DNA from: a virus
Reading direction: 5' to 3' (one strand)
IMG/VR virus record: IMGVR_UViG_3300046642_000078
Span: 1 to 48,652 of that record
Length of the DNA: 48,652 nt
This document shows, piece after piece, positions 33,023-39,280 of this stretch. How positions within the stretch are numbered: position 1 is the stretch's first letter; every line of letters starts with the position of its first letter. The notes under the pieces are model-generated. The model saw only the letters and a list, made by a program, of their open reading frames with translations. It did not search any database and was not told the DNA's origin. A program made the position numbers and the translations under genes.

Positions 33023-33433
33023 AAGGACTCCTATATAATGGGCTACGCGCGTGCGCGCACAATAGACCTACGGATAACGCCTTGGTAGGCCGGTATGCGT
33101 AGGACTGCTTTACAGCCCCTTGGTGGCTTTCTGGCCGGAATTGGTATGCAGGTAGCCAAACGGGTGTTCTAGCCCGTTACAGGCGATCCTAGAGCGAATA
33201 CGGAGCATTCCTAACGAAAGGAGGGAATTCGGTTTGCTTTTTGAGGACTTAGCGCTGAATCAGTTCGATCTGTCGATGTCCAAGGCTAAATGCGATCTAT
33301 TCGCATCCACCCCCCGTATTGCTACACATTCTCATCTGCGTATGAATGAGATTGGTTCTCATCTGTCTAGCTAATGAGATTCATTCGTATCTATATTTGA
33401 TTGATGCATAACCACAGGAGAACCAACCACAGA
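33023..33433. promoter_or_regulatory. Terminase upstream region: candidate cos/operator region
   Basis: No long gene. Contains alternating purine-pyrimidine sequence with GTGCGCGCAC (33051-33060, perfect palindrome), and the 17-bp palindromes ATGCGA-TCTAT-TCGCAT (33290-33306) and ATGAGA-TTGGT-TCTCAT (33346-33362). A further TCTCAT lies at 33330 and ATGAGA at 33374. A small plus-strand frame (33234-33374) overlaps part of it. Terminase or a regulator may bind here. Confidence 0.45.
33234..33374 (+). CDS. Possible small protein (46 aa)
   Basis: TTG start nine bases after AAAGGAGGG, the strongest ribosome-site match in this region, opens 46 codons to TAA. It is opposite in strand to all neighbours, and its 3' half coincides with the palindromes listed for the region. 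Sequence starts LFEDLALNQFDLSMSKAK; no family. It may be a real regulator or leader, or chance. Confidence 0.33.
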   Translation: MLFEDLALNQFDLSMSKAKCDLFASTPRIATHSHLRMNEIGSHLSS

Positions 33434-33925
33434 CTAGCCGTGGTTAGCATACTCACCATGTAGCTTGGTTCTACCTGCACGTACAGCGGTAGCTGCAGCA
33501 TCTAACGTACTATGACAACCGAATGAGTACGTCTTGCCATTAGCAGTAACACGAGCCACATACTTACCTTTAATAACATATACACCTTTAACACCTGTAG
33601 TGTTGGTGCTAGGTGTCTTAGCGTTGCAGGCGTTCTGTGTCTTGGTAGCTAACCGGAGATTATCAATACGGTTGTCTGTTGGTATTGTGTTCTTATGATC
33701 TACCAACACGATTGGTATGTAACCATAGACGTACAACCATGCTAGTTGGTGGCATGAGTAGTTGATACCATCTATCATGATAGACAGATAACCACCTCTA
33801 ACCACAGGTGAACCAGCAATACTACCTATTTTAGTTCTACGTGCTTTAGGTTTAATCCATATGAATATACCTGTATTAGGATCATAGGATAGATGTTCTT
33901 TAAGTTTATCTTGTGTGAGTTGCAT
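33434..33925 (-). CDS. HNH homing endonuclease with AP2 domain (163 aa)
   Basis: Same family as 30450 and 39281: SYDPNTGIFIWIKPKA, HQLAWLYVYGYIPIVLVDH, DNRIDNLRLATKTQN, NTTGVKGVYVIKGKYVA, and C-terminal LHGEYANHG. Unlike its paralogs it does not abut the next gene; terS starts 411 bases on. The coding sequence is much richer in A/T than flanking phage genes, indicating separate origin. Confidence 0.86.
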   Translation of the reverse strand: MQLTQDKLKEHLSYDPNTGIFIWIKPKARRTKIGSIAGSPVVRGGYLSIMIDGINYSCHQLAWLYVYGYIPIVLVDHKNTIPTDNRIDNLRLATKTQNACNAKTPSTNTTGVKGVYVIKGKYVARVTANGKTYSFGCHSTLDAAATAVRAGRTKLHGEYANHG

Positions 33926-33941
33926 TATATTAATAGATAAT

Positions 33942-34072
33942 CCTTACTGTAAAAGCCTCATCTACATAGTAGAAGCTGCCAAGACTAGTCCACACTAGTA
34001 GGCTCTTACAATAAGGAATGTGGAAGGTACTCTCTTGGCAAAGAGTATTAATTTGGAATACTAAATATTCCA
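33942..34072 (-). ncRNA. Structured non-coding element between two HNH genes
   Basis: Inverted repeats predict a compact fold. Arms 33942-33958 and 34000-34016 pair over 17 positions with two mismatches, enclosing ACTAGT-CCAC-ACTAGT. TGCCAAGA (33977-33984), inside that loop, is complementary to TCTTGGCA (34033-34040) outside it, which would give a pseudoknot. TACTCT/AGAGTA (34028-34047) competes. TGGAATA-CTAAA-TATTCCA (34054-34072) closes the end and overlaps the stop of the HNH gene upstream. No known RNA class recognised. Confidence 0.4.
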
Positions 34073-34366
34073 GAAGTGATTAGGATTAGTAGGTAATCCA
34101 TCTACTGTACTACCAGTCTTTATAGTGTACTGTCTATCTGTAGCAGTCTTTAGCTTATGACACTCTATACATAGGTACTGTAGATTATCATCATCATTAG
34201 TACCATTATCGTCTAATGCTATAATGTGGTCTACTTCACCAGTAGGAGTTATTCTCTTACACTTACAGCAAGTATAGTTATCTCTAAGTCTTATTCTTAG
34301 GCGTTGAGATACACCAGCATTACCTGTTAATCTGGTATGTTTAGGATTATATTTATTCTTGGTCAT
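34061..34366 (-). CDS. Packaging-type HNH endonuclease (101 aa)
   Basis: Compact HNH: CCKCKRITPTGEVDHIIALD, then NLQYLCIECHKLKTATD; CxxC pairs bracket the DH motif. It has no DNA-binding appendage, unlike the homing types nearby. In HK97-like phages an HNH protein of this size encoded beside terS works with terminase in cos cleavage (established knowledge), and this gene is in that position apart from the inserted AP2-HNH gene. AT-rich codon use. Confidence 0.75.
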   Translation of the reverse strand: MTKNKYNPKHTRLTGNAGVSQRLRIRLRDNYTCCKCKRITPTGEVDHIIALDDNGTNDDDNLQYLCIECHKLKTATDRQYTIKTGSTVDGLPTNPNHFWNI

Positions 34367-34420
34367 AGATTAATCCTAACGGAAGGTGAGTCCAGCGCAG
34401 CGGCACTTAAATGCAATAGA

Positions 34421-34597
34421 CTACAGGTTACTCATCTTGATGTAGGTTTGAATTAATGGGCTAGCCTCGCACTTGCCTGGGAGTTCGACGGGCAACTCTA
34501 CCGCACGGGAAGGGGTGTTCCTCTCCCATGCGCAGTAGCTTTTTCGTGTTTTCGTCTGTATCGCATGCTGGGCGTGTGATCCGTGGGGACAGAACAC
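34421..34597 (-). CDS. Possible small Cys/His protein after the degenerate recombinase (58 aa)
   Basis: GTG start two bases after the recombinase stop; 58 codons. Begins FCPHGSHAQHA, then YCAWERN and GKCEASPL. The spacing suggests coupling, but there is no good ribosome site and no family match. Complementary segments on the same stretch (GGGAAGG/CCTCTCCC) could mean a structured element instead. Confidence 0.33.
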   Translation of the reverse strand: MFCPHGSHAQHAIQTKTRKSYCAWERNTPSRAVELPVELPGKCEASPLIQTYIKMSNL

Positions 34598-34599
34598 GC

Positions 34600-35517
34600 T
34601 TACTCAGAAGTGCCCAGAATCCTCGCTAGCGGGTGCAAAGTCTTGCTTCCAATGATGCTCCAAAGTTGCTGCATAGATAATCCCTGAGCAAGCATCCGAC
34701 ATAATGCTTCGTATCTAAGATCGTTGAAATGTAAATCAGCAATCTTGGCGCGTTCCACAGTACGGATAAATGCTCGCTGCAACGCCATAGACGATACGCC
34801 GTCAAATACGAGACCGTTAGCCTTAATACCTCTGTTCTTAAGGACTTCTAATAGTCGGTCTGAAATCGGGATTACACGAACGCCAGCCTTACCATTAACT
34901 CTGATTACCTTGTTATCTAGGTCCACATCAGACCAGTCTAGTTTGATAATCTCATGCTGCATTAATGCTGTATCTAACGCAACGATTATGGCGTCTCTGA
35001 GATAACCACCACGTGTATTAGCTGCTTCGGCTAGGATAGCTTGTTCCTCATAATCGGGAATTCTACGTTCTCTAGTTTGGGTCTGTTTGGCGTAAGCTGC
35101 GATTACCGGATTACGGGTTAGGCGAATATCGAACTCCCTACGTGCGTACTCGATAGCAGCCTGTAGCGTTGCGGTGACTTCGTTAGGTTCTGCTGAGAAC
35201 GCGGTAACGTCCTCCGGCTGTACATCCGTGATTATCATATTCCACAGGCTAGACTTAGCCATATCGGCTACAGGAAGTTGCACCTTATCCGGCATGCTCA
35301 TTTTGTACATAGAGAGCAAGTCACCTACTGACAGTAGCTCCGCAGCGTCCGTTAGCTGGTCTTGGCCTGCATTTAGGGATGCTTCCTTATCTTCGGCCCA
35401 AATCTCCGCGTCTTCCTTAGTGTCGAATGTGCGCGAGTACGTCGGGTGTCCCAATCGTCTAACCTTTGCCTGCCACTTTGAGCCGTGCTGGCTCTTGCGT
35501 TCGCTGATAGTCGCCAT
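34600..35517 (-). CDS. Degenerate tyrosine recombinase-like protein (305 aa)
   Basis: Clear relative of short proteobacterial integrases: the N-terminal arm domain SERKSQHGSKWQAKVRRLGH, central VAAYAKQTQTRERRIP-like linker, and a full catalytic-domain fold. The active site is eroded: the first Arg (usually in TGMRRGEI) is replaced in TALMQHEIIKLDW; HxLRH has become HFNDLRYEALCRM (second His to Tyr); and the GH...RY block is IIGSKTLHPLARILGTSE, with the nucleophilic Tyr missing. It probably cannot recombine DNA but may still bind att-like sites. It has its own promoter (P5). Confidence 0.8.
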   Translation of the reverse strand: MATISERKSQHGSKWQAKVRRLGHPTYSRTFDTKEDAEIWAEDKEASLNAGQDQLTDAAELLSVGDLLSMYKMSMPDKVQLPVADMAKSSLWNMIITDVQPEDVTAFSAEPNEVTATLQAAIEYARREFDIRLTRNPVIAAYAKQTQTRERRIPDYEEQAILAEAANTRGGYLRDAIIVALDTALMQHEIIKLDWSDVDLDNKVIRVNGKAGVRVIPISDRLLEVLKNRGIKANGLVFDGVSSMALQRAFIRTVERAKIADLHFNDLRYEALCRMLAQGLSMQQLWSIIGSKTLHPLARILGTSE

Positions 35518-35534
35518 AGTATTGTTCTCCCTGT

Positions 35535-35587
35535 TTGCAGCAGTCTAAACGGGTGCTTTATATGTGTCAACAATAATTTGGGGACAG
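35535..35587 (-). promoter_or_regulatory. Promoter P5 for the degenerate recombinase
   Basis: Minus strand: TTGACA (35570-35565), 17-bp spacer, TAGACT (35547-35542), start near 35535, 18 bases before the ATG. GTCCCCAAATTATTG abuts the -35, like the element at P1. Confidence 0.6.
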
Positions 35588-35779
35588 TGACAGAATTAGG
35601 CGGGTTTACGGCTTCTGATCGGGGGTTAGCTATCCGTAATGAGGCATACAGTAAGGACTTCCCTACAGTGCTGTCAGGTAATCCCTACGCGTCTTACGTA
35701 GGGTTGTGTCCTGGACTCTACACTGTCCAGGACTCTAACAGTCTGATGGTTCTAGGCGGGTTGCGCCACGGAGTAGTCA
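35588..35779. promoter_or_regulatory. Divergent control region with GTCC repeats
   Basis: No supported gene. TCCTGGAC-TCTACACT-GTCCAGGA (35711-35734) is a perfect inverted repeat; read on the minus strand it includes AGTCCTGGACA, identical to the junction at P3. A plus frame is open here but overlaps both promoters and lacks a ribosome site. Confidence 0.45.
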
Positions 35780-35832
35780 GGGACAGCACAAAGTCCTTGA
35801 CACAACACAGCAAGACGCGTACATTTCGATCC
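35780..35832 (+). promoter_or_regulatory. Promoter P4, likely start of the early operon
   Basis: GGGAC-AGCACAA-AGTCC (35780-35796) abuts TTGACA (35797-35802); after 17 bases TACATT (35820-35825). Next gene on the plus strand is at 36265, so the transcript would carry a leader of more than 400 bases. Confidence 0.6.
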
Positions 35833-36264
35833 ATGCCAACGAATCACGAGAACGCCGAGTAAGCCAAGGCTGAAAGCGCGGTAAGGGTTCCAAAGGTAAG
35901 ACGTACCAGTGGTAGAGATTTTGAAATTGCTGTGCATGTGATAGGCGAGTTACCGGGCATGTAGCCTTGAGGCACCGGGTACTTTTCGGCAGGCGACCGA
36001 TTAGCGCAACCAGTTAAGCCAGATACAGGTGTACCGCAGTAGAAGTAGCGACACGGTGACGGCATACCAGCCAGGCGCGTAAGTCCTAGTGATAGGCGAT
36101 AACTGGATAAATGATCGGAGACGCGGAGAGCAGTCCAAGGGGTAAGTTGCCTGCGGAAATCGATGCGTTGCTAGGGATAAAGAAAAACACACCCTAGCAC
36201 GGACACTGTTCGTTAAGGAGACTGGGGCCAGCCTTCTTACTCAACGGGACCGAGACTAAACAAA
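35833..36264 (+). ncRNA. Long untranslated leader of the early operon
   Basis: About 430 bases without a supported gene. GTGATAGGCGA occurs at 35938-35948 and 36089-36099. GCTAGGG (36170-36176) pairs with CCCTAGC (36192-36198). A 28-codon frame at 36111-36197 has only a weak ribosome site. The length suggests a regulatory RNA or an antitermination element, but no class was recognised. Confidence 0.35.
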
Positions 36265-36519
36265 ATGAGTAATGGAATTAAATTCAGGCTTGCACATACG
36301 GACGGAACTGAAGTCCAACCACTGTGGTTTGTGCTGGGCGTAATTCGGAAGCATGGCTTTAGGACGATTTGCCCTGTAGTTAGGAGCGGCCTAGCGGGTT
36401 CGTTCCTGCTGGCCACGCTGGTGTATGTCGGGGGCGCTGCTGTGCGTCCGCTGTCCTTTATTAACCTCTGTGATGAGCTTGGAGAGGAGTGTACGAACAC
36501 TGAACTTGTTCCCGCATGA
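36265..36519 (+). CDS. Hypothetical early protein (84 aa)
   Basis: First gene after the long leader. N-terminal beta segment (SNGIKFRLAHTDGTEVQPLW), a hydrophobic stretch near residues 46-61 (SFLLATLVYVGGAAV) and an acidic C-terminus. First early genes of phages often encode host-takeover proteins; nothing specific visible. Confidence 0.55.
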   Translation: MSNGIKFRLAHTDGTEVQPLWFVLGVIRKHGFRTICPVVRSGLAGSFLLATLVYVGGAAVRPLSFINLCDELGEECTNTELVPA

Positions 36520-36548
36520 CTCGTTAGCACACCTGATCCATCCCCATT

Positions 36549-36585
36549 TACTAAGCCTGCTCACTACCTGACGCGGGCTTTAATC
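36549..36585 (+). terminator. Possible weak terminator/attenuator
   Basis: AAGCC-T-GC pairs with GC-G-GGCTT across a 12-base loop, followed by TAATCTT. Short, mismatched stem and poor U-run. It lies between the first and second early genes and could attenuate transcription. Confidence 0.3.
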
Positions 36586-36609
36586 TTCCCTAGATACTTA
36601 GGATAACAA

Positions 36610-36984
36610 ATGATTATTTACCGTGTTGAGACTGAGAGCGGCAAGGGTCCGTACGCTGGTGTTGAGATAGGCTATAGGTGTGGTTCGGTTCACGACGCGC
36701 CTAGCCCTTACGAAGACTGCGAGCTTAGGCCGGAATGGTCGCACCTTGAGCGCAGCATGGAGCAAGAGAAGTTCTACTTTGGCTTCGCTACGGCACAGCT
36801 ACTCCTAGACTGGTTCCACTCCAGTGAATTCCACAACGAAGCGCATGAGGCTGGATACCGCGTTAGCGTTGTAGAGGTTCTAGGCCGCGTCTTCCACGGT
36901 ACGTATCAATCAATCTTCGAGCGCAGTAAATCGGTAGTAACGAAGCGCCTCACATTCAACGAAATTAAACAACTCGCCGTTTAG
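36610..36984 (+). CDS. Hypothetical early protein (124 aa)
   Basis: TACTTAGGAT precedes the ATG, the same leader as before the SSB-like gene. Alpha/beta sequence with YRVETESGKGPYAG and FATAQLLLDWFHSSEFHNEA, then VSVVEVLGRVFHGTYQS. No family recognised. Confidence 0.65.
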   Translation: MIIYRVETESGKGPYAGVEIGYRCGSVHDAPSPYEDCELRPEWSHLERSMEQEKFYFGFATAQLLLDWFHSSEFHNEAHEAGYRVSVVEVLGRVFHGTYQSIFERSKSVVTKRLTFNEIKQLAV

Positions 36985-36992
36985 GACTACAC

Positions 36993-37172
36993 ATGACCAC
37001 GAACAACACCACAACCGCAACTACTCCCAATGCTCCGCGTTCCTTCGATGTAGACCGCAAGCACGGCGTAGGCCAGTTCCTCCGCGCACACCCTGAAGCA
37101 GCCCGCGTAATGGCGCGTATGCGCAGCGACTCCAAGAGCTTCTTTAGCATTGCGGCACGGTTCCACGCATGA
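36993..37172 (+). CDS. Hypothetical small protein (59 aa)
   Basis: Thr/Asn-rich N-terminus then a helical region (VGQFLRAHPEAARVMARMRS) ending ARFHA. Stop overlaps the next ATG (ATGA). No family recognised. Confidence 0.5.
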   Translation: MTTNNTTTATTPNAPRSFDVDRKHGVGQFLRAHPEAARVMARMRSDSKSFFSIAARFHA

Positions 37173-37375
37173 CTGATACGTTTAACTCCCCAGCCTTTGT
37201 AAATGCGGTTGCTCTTGCTAGGCAGCTTGGAAAAGAGTGTTCGTATCACGAGGCGTCTAGCACTTGGCAGATTGAAGGCTCCCGCTGGGACCGCTGGTTA
37301 GTGCTGCGAAACTACCCGGACTCTAACTGTGTGCCTAACAGCAGCAATACCTACATTCGCGGGATGTACGCATGA
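37169..37375 (+). CDS. Hypothetical small protein (68 aa)
   Basis: Coupled by four-base overlaps at both ends. Contains FVNAVALARQLGKECSYHEA and WQIEGSRWDRWLVL. No family recognised. Confidence 0.55.
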   Translation: MTDTFNSPAFVNAVALARQLGKECSYHEASSTWQIEGSRWDRWLVLRNYPDSNCVPNSSNTYIRGMYA

Positions 37376-37509
37376 CCGGAGCTAACGGAATCTACATCGG
37401 TGTACGCCATTGGACGCACGAGGCAGCATTGATTCGTGAGTTTCAGCGGTACTGGAATAGACAGCAGATTGAACGGCTAAATAAGCGGAGAGAACATGAG
37501 CAAGTTTAA
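37372..37509 (+). CDS. Hypothetical small basic protein (45 aa)
   Basis: Four-base overlap with the preceding gene and 14-base overlap with the next. Single amphipathic helix with REFQRYWNRQQIERLNKRRE. Support is mainly operon structure. Confidence 0.5.
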   Translation: MTGANGIYIGVRHWTHEAALIREFQRYWNRQQIERLNKRREHEQV

Positions 37510-37840
37510 GAAGGGCGATAAGGTACGCGCGCTTAAGAGTTCCCTAGATATTGTAGAGGGGTGCGATTATAGGGTAACCAGCGTTGACGGGCCGTATGTA
37601 GGTGTTATTGACGACAGCGGAGAGCCAAACTTTCTGCTACATAACATCTACTACGAGGACGCTAACCCTGTTATCGCCTTCATAATCAACGGCGCTAACT
37701 ACGAATACCCCACGCTGGAAGCCGCTGAAGCTGGCGTTAAGGCTATCGGGAACAACGGCGTTACATACGAGATTGCGCAGATTGTTAAGCGCGTTACCGT
37801 GAAGCGCGAGACTGTAGTTACGCTGGAGGATACGGTATGA
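37496..37840 (+). CDS. SKFKKGD-family small protein, copy 1 (114 aa)
   Basis: Begins SKFKKGDKVRALKSS, an SH3-like/KOW-type barrel start, followed by CDYRVTSVDGPYVGVI. A second half (IAFIINGANYEYPTLEAAEAG) ends in Val/Thr/Lys-rich strands. Shares its N-terminal block with the next two genes; copies 1 and 2 also share the layout of the second half. Function unknown. Confidence 0.65.
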   Translation: MSKFKKGDKVRALKSSLDIVEGCDYRVTSVDGPYVGVIDDSGEPNFLLHNIYYEDANPVIAFIINGANYEYPTLEAAEAGVKAIGNNGVTYEIAQIVKRVTVKRETVVTLEDTV

Positions 37841-38211
37841 GCAAGTTTAAAGTTGGTGACGAGGTGCGGTGTGTTGATAACGACGGGCAACCCCGTCTAC
37901 TGACGGTAGGTGCGACATATACAGTTAGTGAGTACCCGTCCTGCGGTGATCCACGGTATGTAGGCATAGGGTCTCTGGGCGGCTATAAAGTGGAACGCTT
38001 CGAAATCGTTACGCCCGCCAACTCCTACACCGTCCACGACAAGCAGAACTGTAACGGTGCGGAAATCGTCTCCTGCTTCACCATCAACGAAGCCACGGAA
38101 TACATTCTGCAACACGGCATCGCGGGCCACACGTACACCGTTCAGGAGCACATTGAACGCCGCTGTTTCGAAGTAGTCGAGAAGGTACAACGGGAATTGA
38201 AGGCTATCTAA
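37837..38211 (+). CDS. SKFKKGD-family small protein, copy 2 (124 aa)
   Basis: Starts SKFKVGDEVRCVDNDG with TYTVSEY and YVGIGSLGGYKVERFEIV. The second half, SCFTINEATEYILQHGIAGH, parallels the second half of copy 1. Four-base overlap with copy 1 and one-base overlap with copy 3. Confidence 0.65.
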   Translation: MSKFKVGDEVRCVDNDGQPRLLTVGATYTVSEYPSCGDPRYVGIGSLGGYKVERFEIVTPANSYTVHDKQNCNGAEIVSCFTINEATEYILQHGIAGHTYTVQEHIERRCFEVVEKVQRELKAI

Positions 38212-38408
38212 TGACCAAATTTAAAGTAGGCGATTCCATTCGCTGCATGAAGCCCGCAACGTTCCTCGCTATCAAAGCAGGGCAGCGTTACACGGTGTCC
38301 AAGCTGGGTGCTATCAGCAATGACGAAGACATGGAATACGTTCAGCTTGCGGAGCTTCCCGGCCGCGCGTTCAAGGCCGAAAGATTCATGCTGTGTACGA
38401 ACAAATAG
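38211..38408 (+). CDS. SKFKKGD-family small protein, copy 3, barrel only (65 aa)
   Basis: Starts TKFKVGDSIRCMKPA, with RYTVSKLG, YVQLAELPG and FKAERFMLC: the barrel half of copies 1 and 2 without the second half. Probably a shortened duplicate. Confidence 0.62.
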   Translation: MTKFKVGDSIRCMKPATFLAIKAGQRYTVSKLGAISNDEDMEYVQLAELPGRAFKAERFMLCTNK

Positions 38409-38638
38409 CCGTAAGCGTACTGGGTGTTCTCTGCGTATATCTAAGTCAACACAGCAAGGACAGCGTCAGACGATACGCCTGTGTGCTAGGTGTCCTGAGT
38501 CAACCCCTGTGGCTGCATATCTCCTGGCAGTCTGGACAGTACGGCGTATTCACGCTGTTCGTTGTGTACATGGCTGTATGGCTGCAGGCGTTCTATAAAC
38601 ATTGGATTAAACCTCTCAATCTATTTAGGAATACATAA
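38393..38638 (+). CDS. Small membrane protein (81 aa)
   Basis: GTG start within the end of copy 3. Three hydrophobic stretches (IAVSVLGVLCVYL, YACVLGVLSQPLWLHI, VFTLFVVYMAVWLQAF) suggest a two- or three-span membrane protein. No family recognised. Confidence 0.5.
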   Translation: MYEQIAVSVLGVLCVYLSQHSKDSVRRYACVLGVLSQPLWLHISWQSGQYGVFTLFVVYMAVWLQAFYKHWIKPLNLFRNT

Positions 38639-38639
38639 C

Positions 38640-38981
38640 ATGGCAAAGCTCACAATCGAATCGTTGAAGGCCCGCATCGCAGCAGATACGCTTAAGCTCG
38701 CAGAGTTGGAAGCAGCAGCCGCAGCAGGTAACGCTATGGCTAACCTCGCAAGTGGTGACGTTATCGAATTCATGTTTGGCCGTGGCGAGACGCGTAAGCA
38801 GCGTGCGGGCGTTGTGCTTGGTGTCGCGGAGACGGAGAAGGGTAAGAAAATTAAGGTGCAGACCGGGGAAGGGTTCGACGCTGAGATTCTGGTTATCTCG
38901 CCTGATGCAATCGTTACGGTTGCGGAAGATGCTACCCAAGCTGGTGCGGCGTCTGCTGACCCGTTGGCCGCGCTGTCGTAA
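38640..38981 (+). CDS. Hypothetical early protein, helix plus small barrel (113 aa)
   Basis: ATG after TTTAGGAATACATAAC; the open frame upstream belongs to the membrane protein region. N-terminal helix (LTIESLKARIAADTLKLAEL) is followed by a barrel-like domain (GDVIEFMFGRGETRKQ, IKVQTGEGFDAEILVISPD). No family recognised. Confidence 0.65.
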   Translation: MAKLTIESLKARIAADTLKLAELEAAAAAGNAMANLASGDVIEFMFGRGETRKQRAGVVLGVAETEKGKKIKVQTGEGFDAEILVISPDAIVTVAEDATQAGAASADPLAALS

Positions 38982-39017
38982 TCGCGTAACCACTCCCGTA
39001 ACTATTAAGGAATAACC

Positions 39018-39278
39018 ATGCACCAAATTACCCGCGTATCACTTACCGTCCTTACCGCTGTCGCTGCTGCAGGCGCAAAGCTTAAGGCCGCGCTTATCAG
39101 TCTCCACATGGCTAACCTTGCCGCGCTTGTCGATAAGGCCGATGCTCGCGTTGTGGCTTACGAGAACGCTATTACTCGTCTGGAGGCTGCGCAGTCCCAA
39201 GCCGCGATTGATGCCGCTAAGGTTGCAGCGGACGCGGCAGCAGAAGCCGCAACGCACGGCCAAACACTTCCGCAGTAA
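39018..39278 (+). CDS. Ala-rich coiled-coil protein (86 aa)
   Basis: AAGGAATAACC precedes the ATG. Almost entirely helix: LTVLTAVAAAGAKLKAAL, then KADARVVAYENAITRLEAAQ and a poly-Ala tail. No family recognised. It ends two bases before the HNH gene. Confidence 0.55.
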   Translation: MHQITRVSLTVLTAVAAAGAKLKAALISLHMANLAALVDKADARVVAYENAITRLEAAQSQAAIDAAKVAADAAAEAATHGQTLPQ

Positions 39279-39280
39279 CT

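Noticed and set aside
33023-33060. T7-like phage promoter before terS (TTATATAGGAG)
   Set aside because: The AGGAG part is also the ribosome site of terS and no second copy of a longer shared sequence was found in other late gaps, so it is not listed as a promoter.
34420-34600. tRNA-like GTTCGAC / GGTAGAG strings
   Set aside because: No acceptor stem, D-stem or anticodon stem of correct length can be built around them on either strand.
35485-35862. A plus-strand 125-codon frame between the two recombination/early transcription units
   Set aside because: It starts inside the recombinase gene region, overlaps promoters P5 and P4, and has no usable ribosome site or family match.
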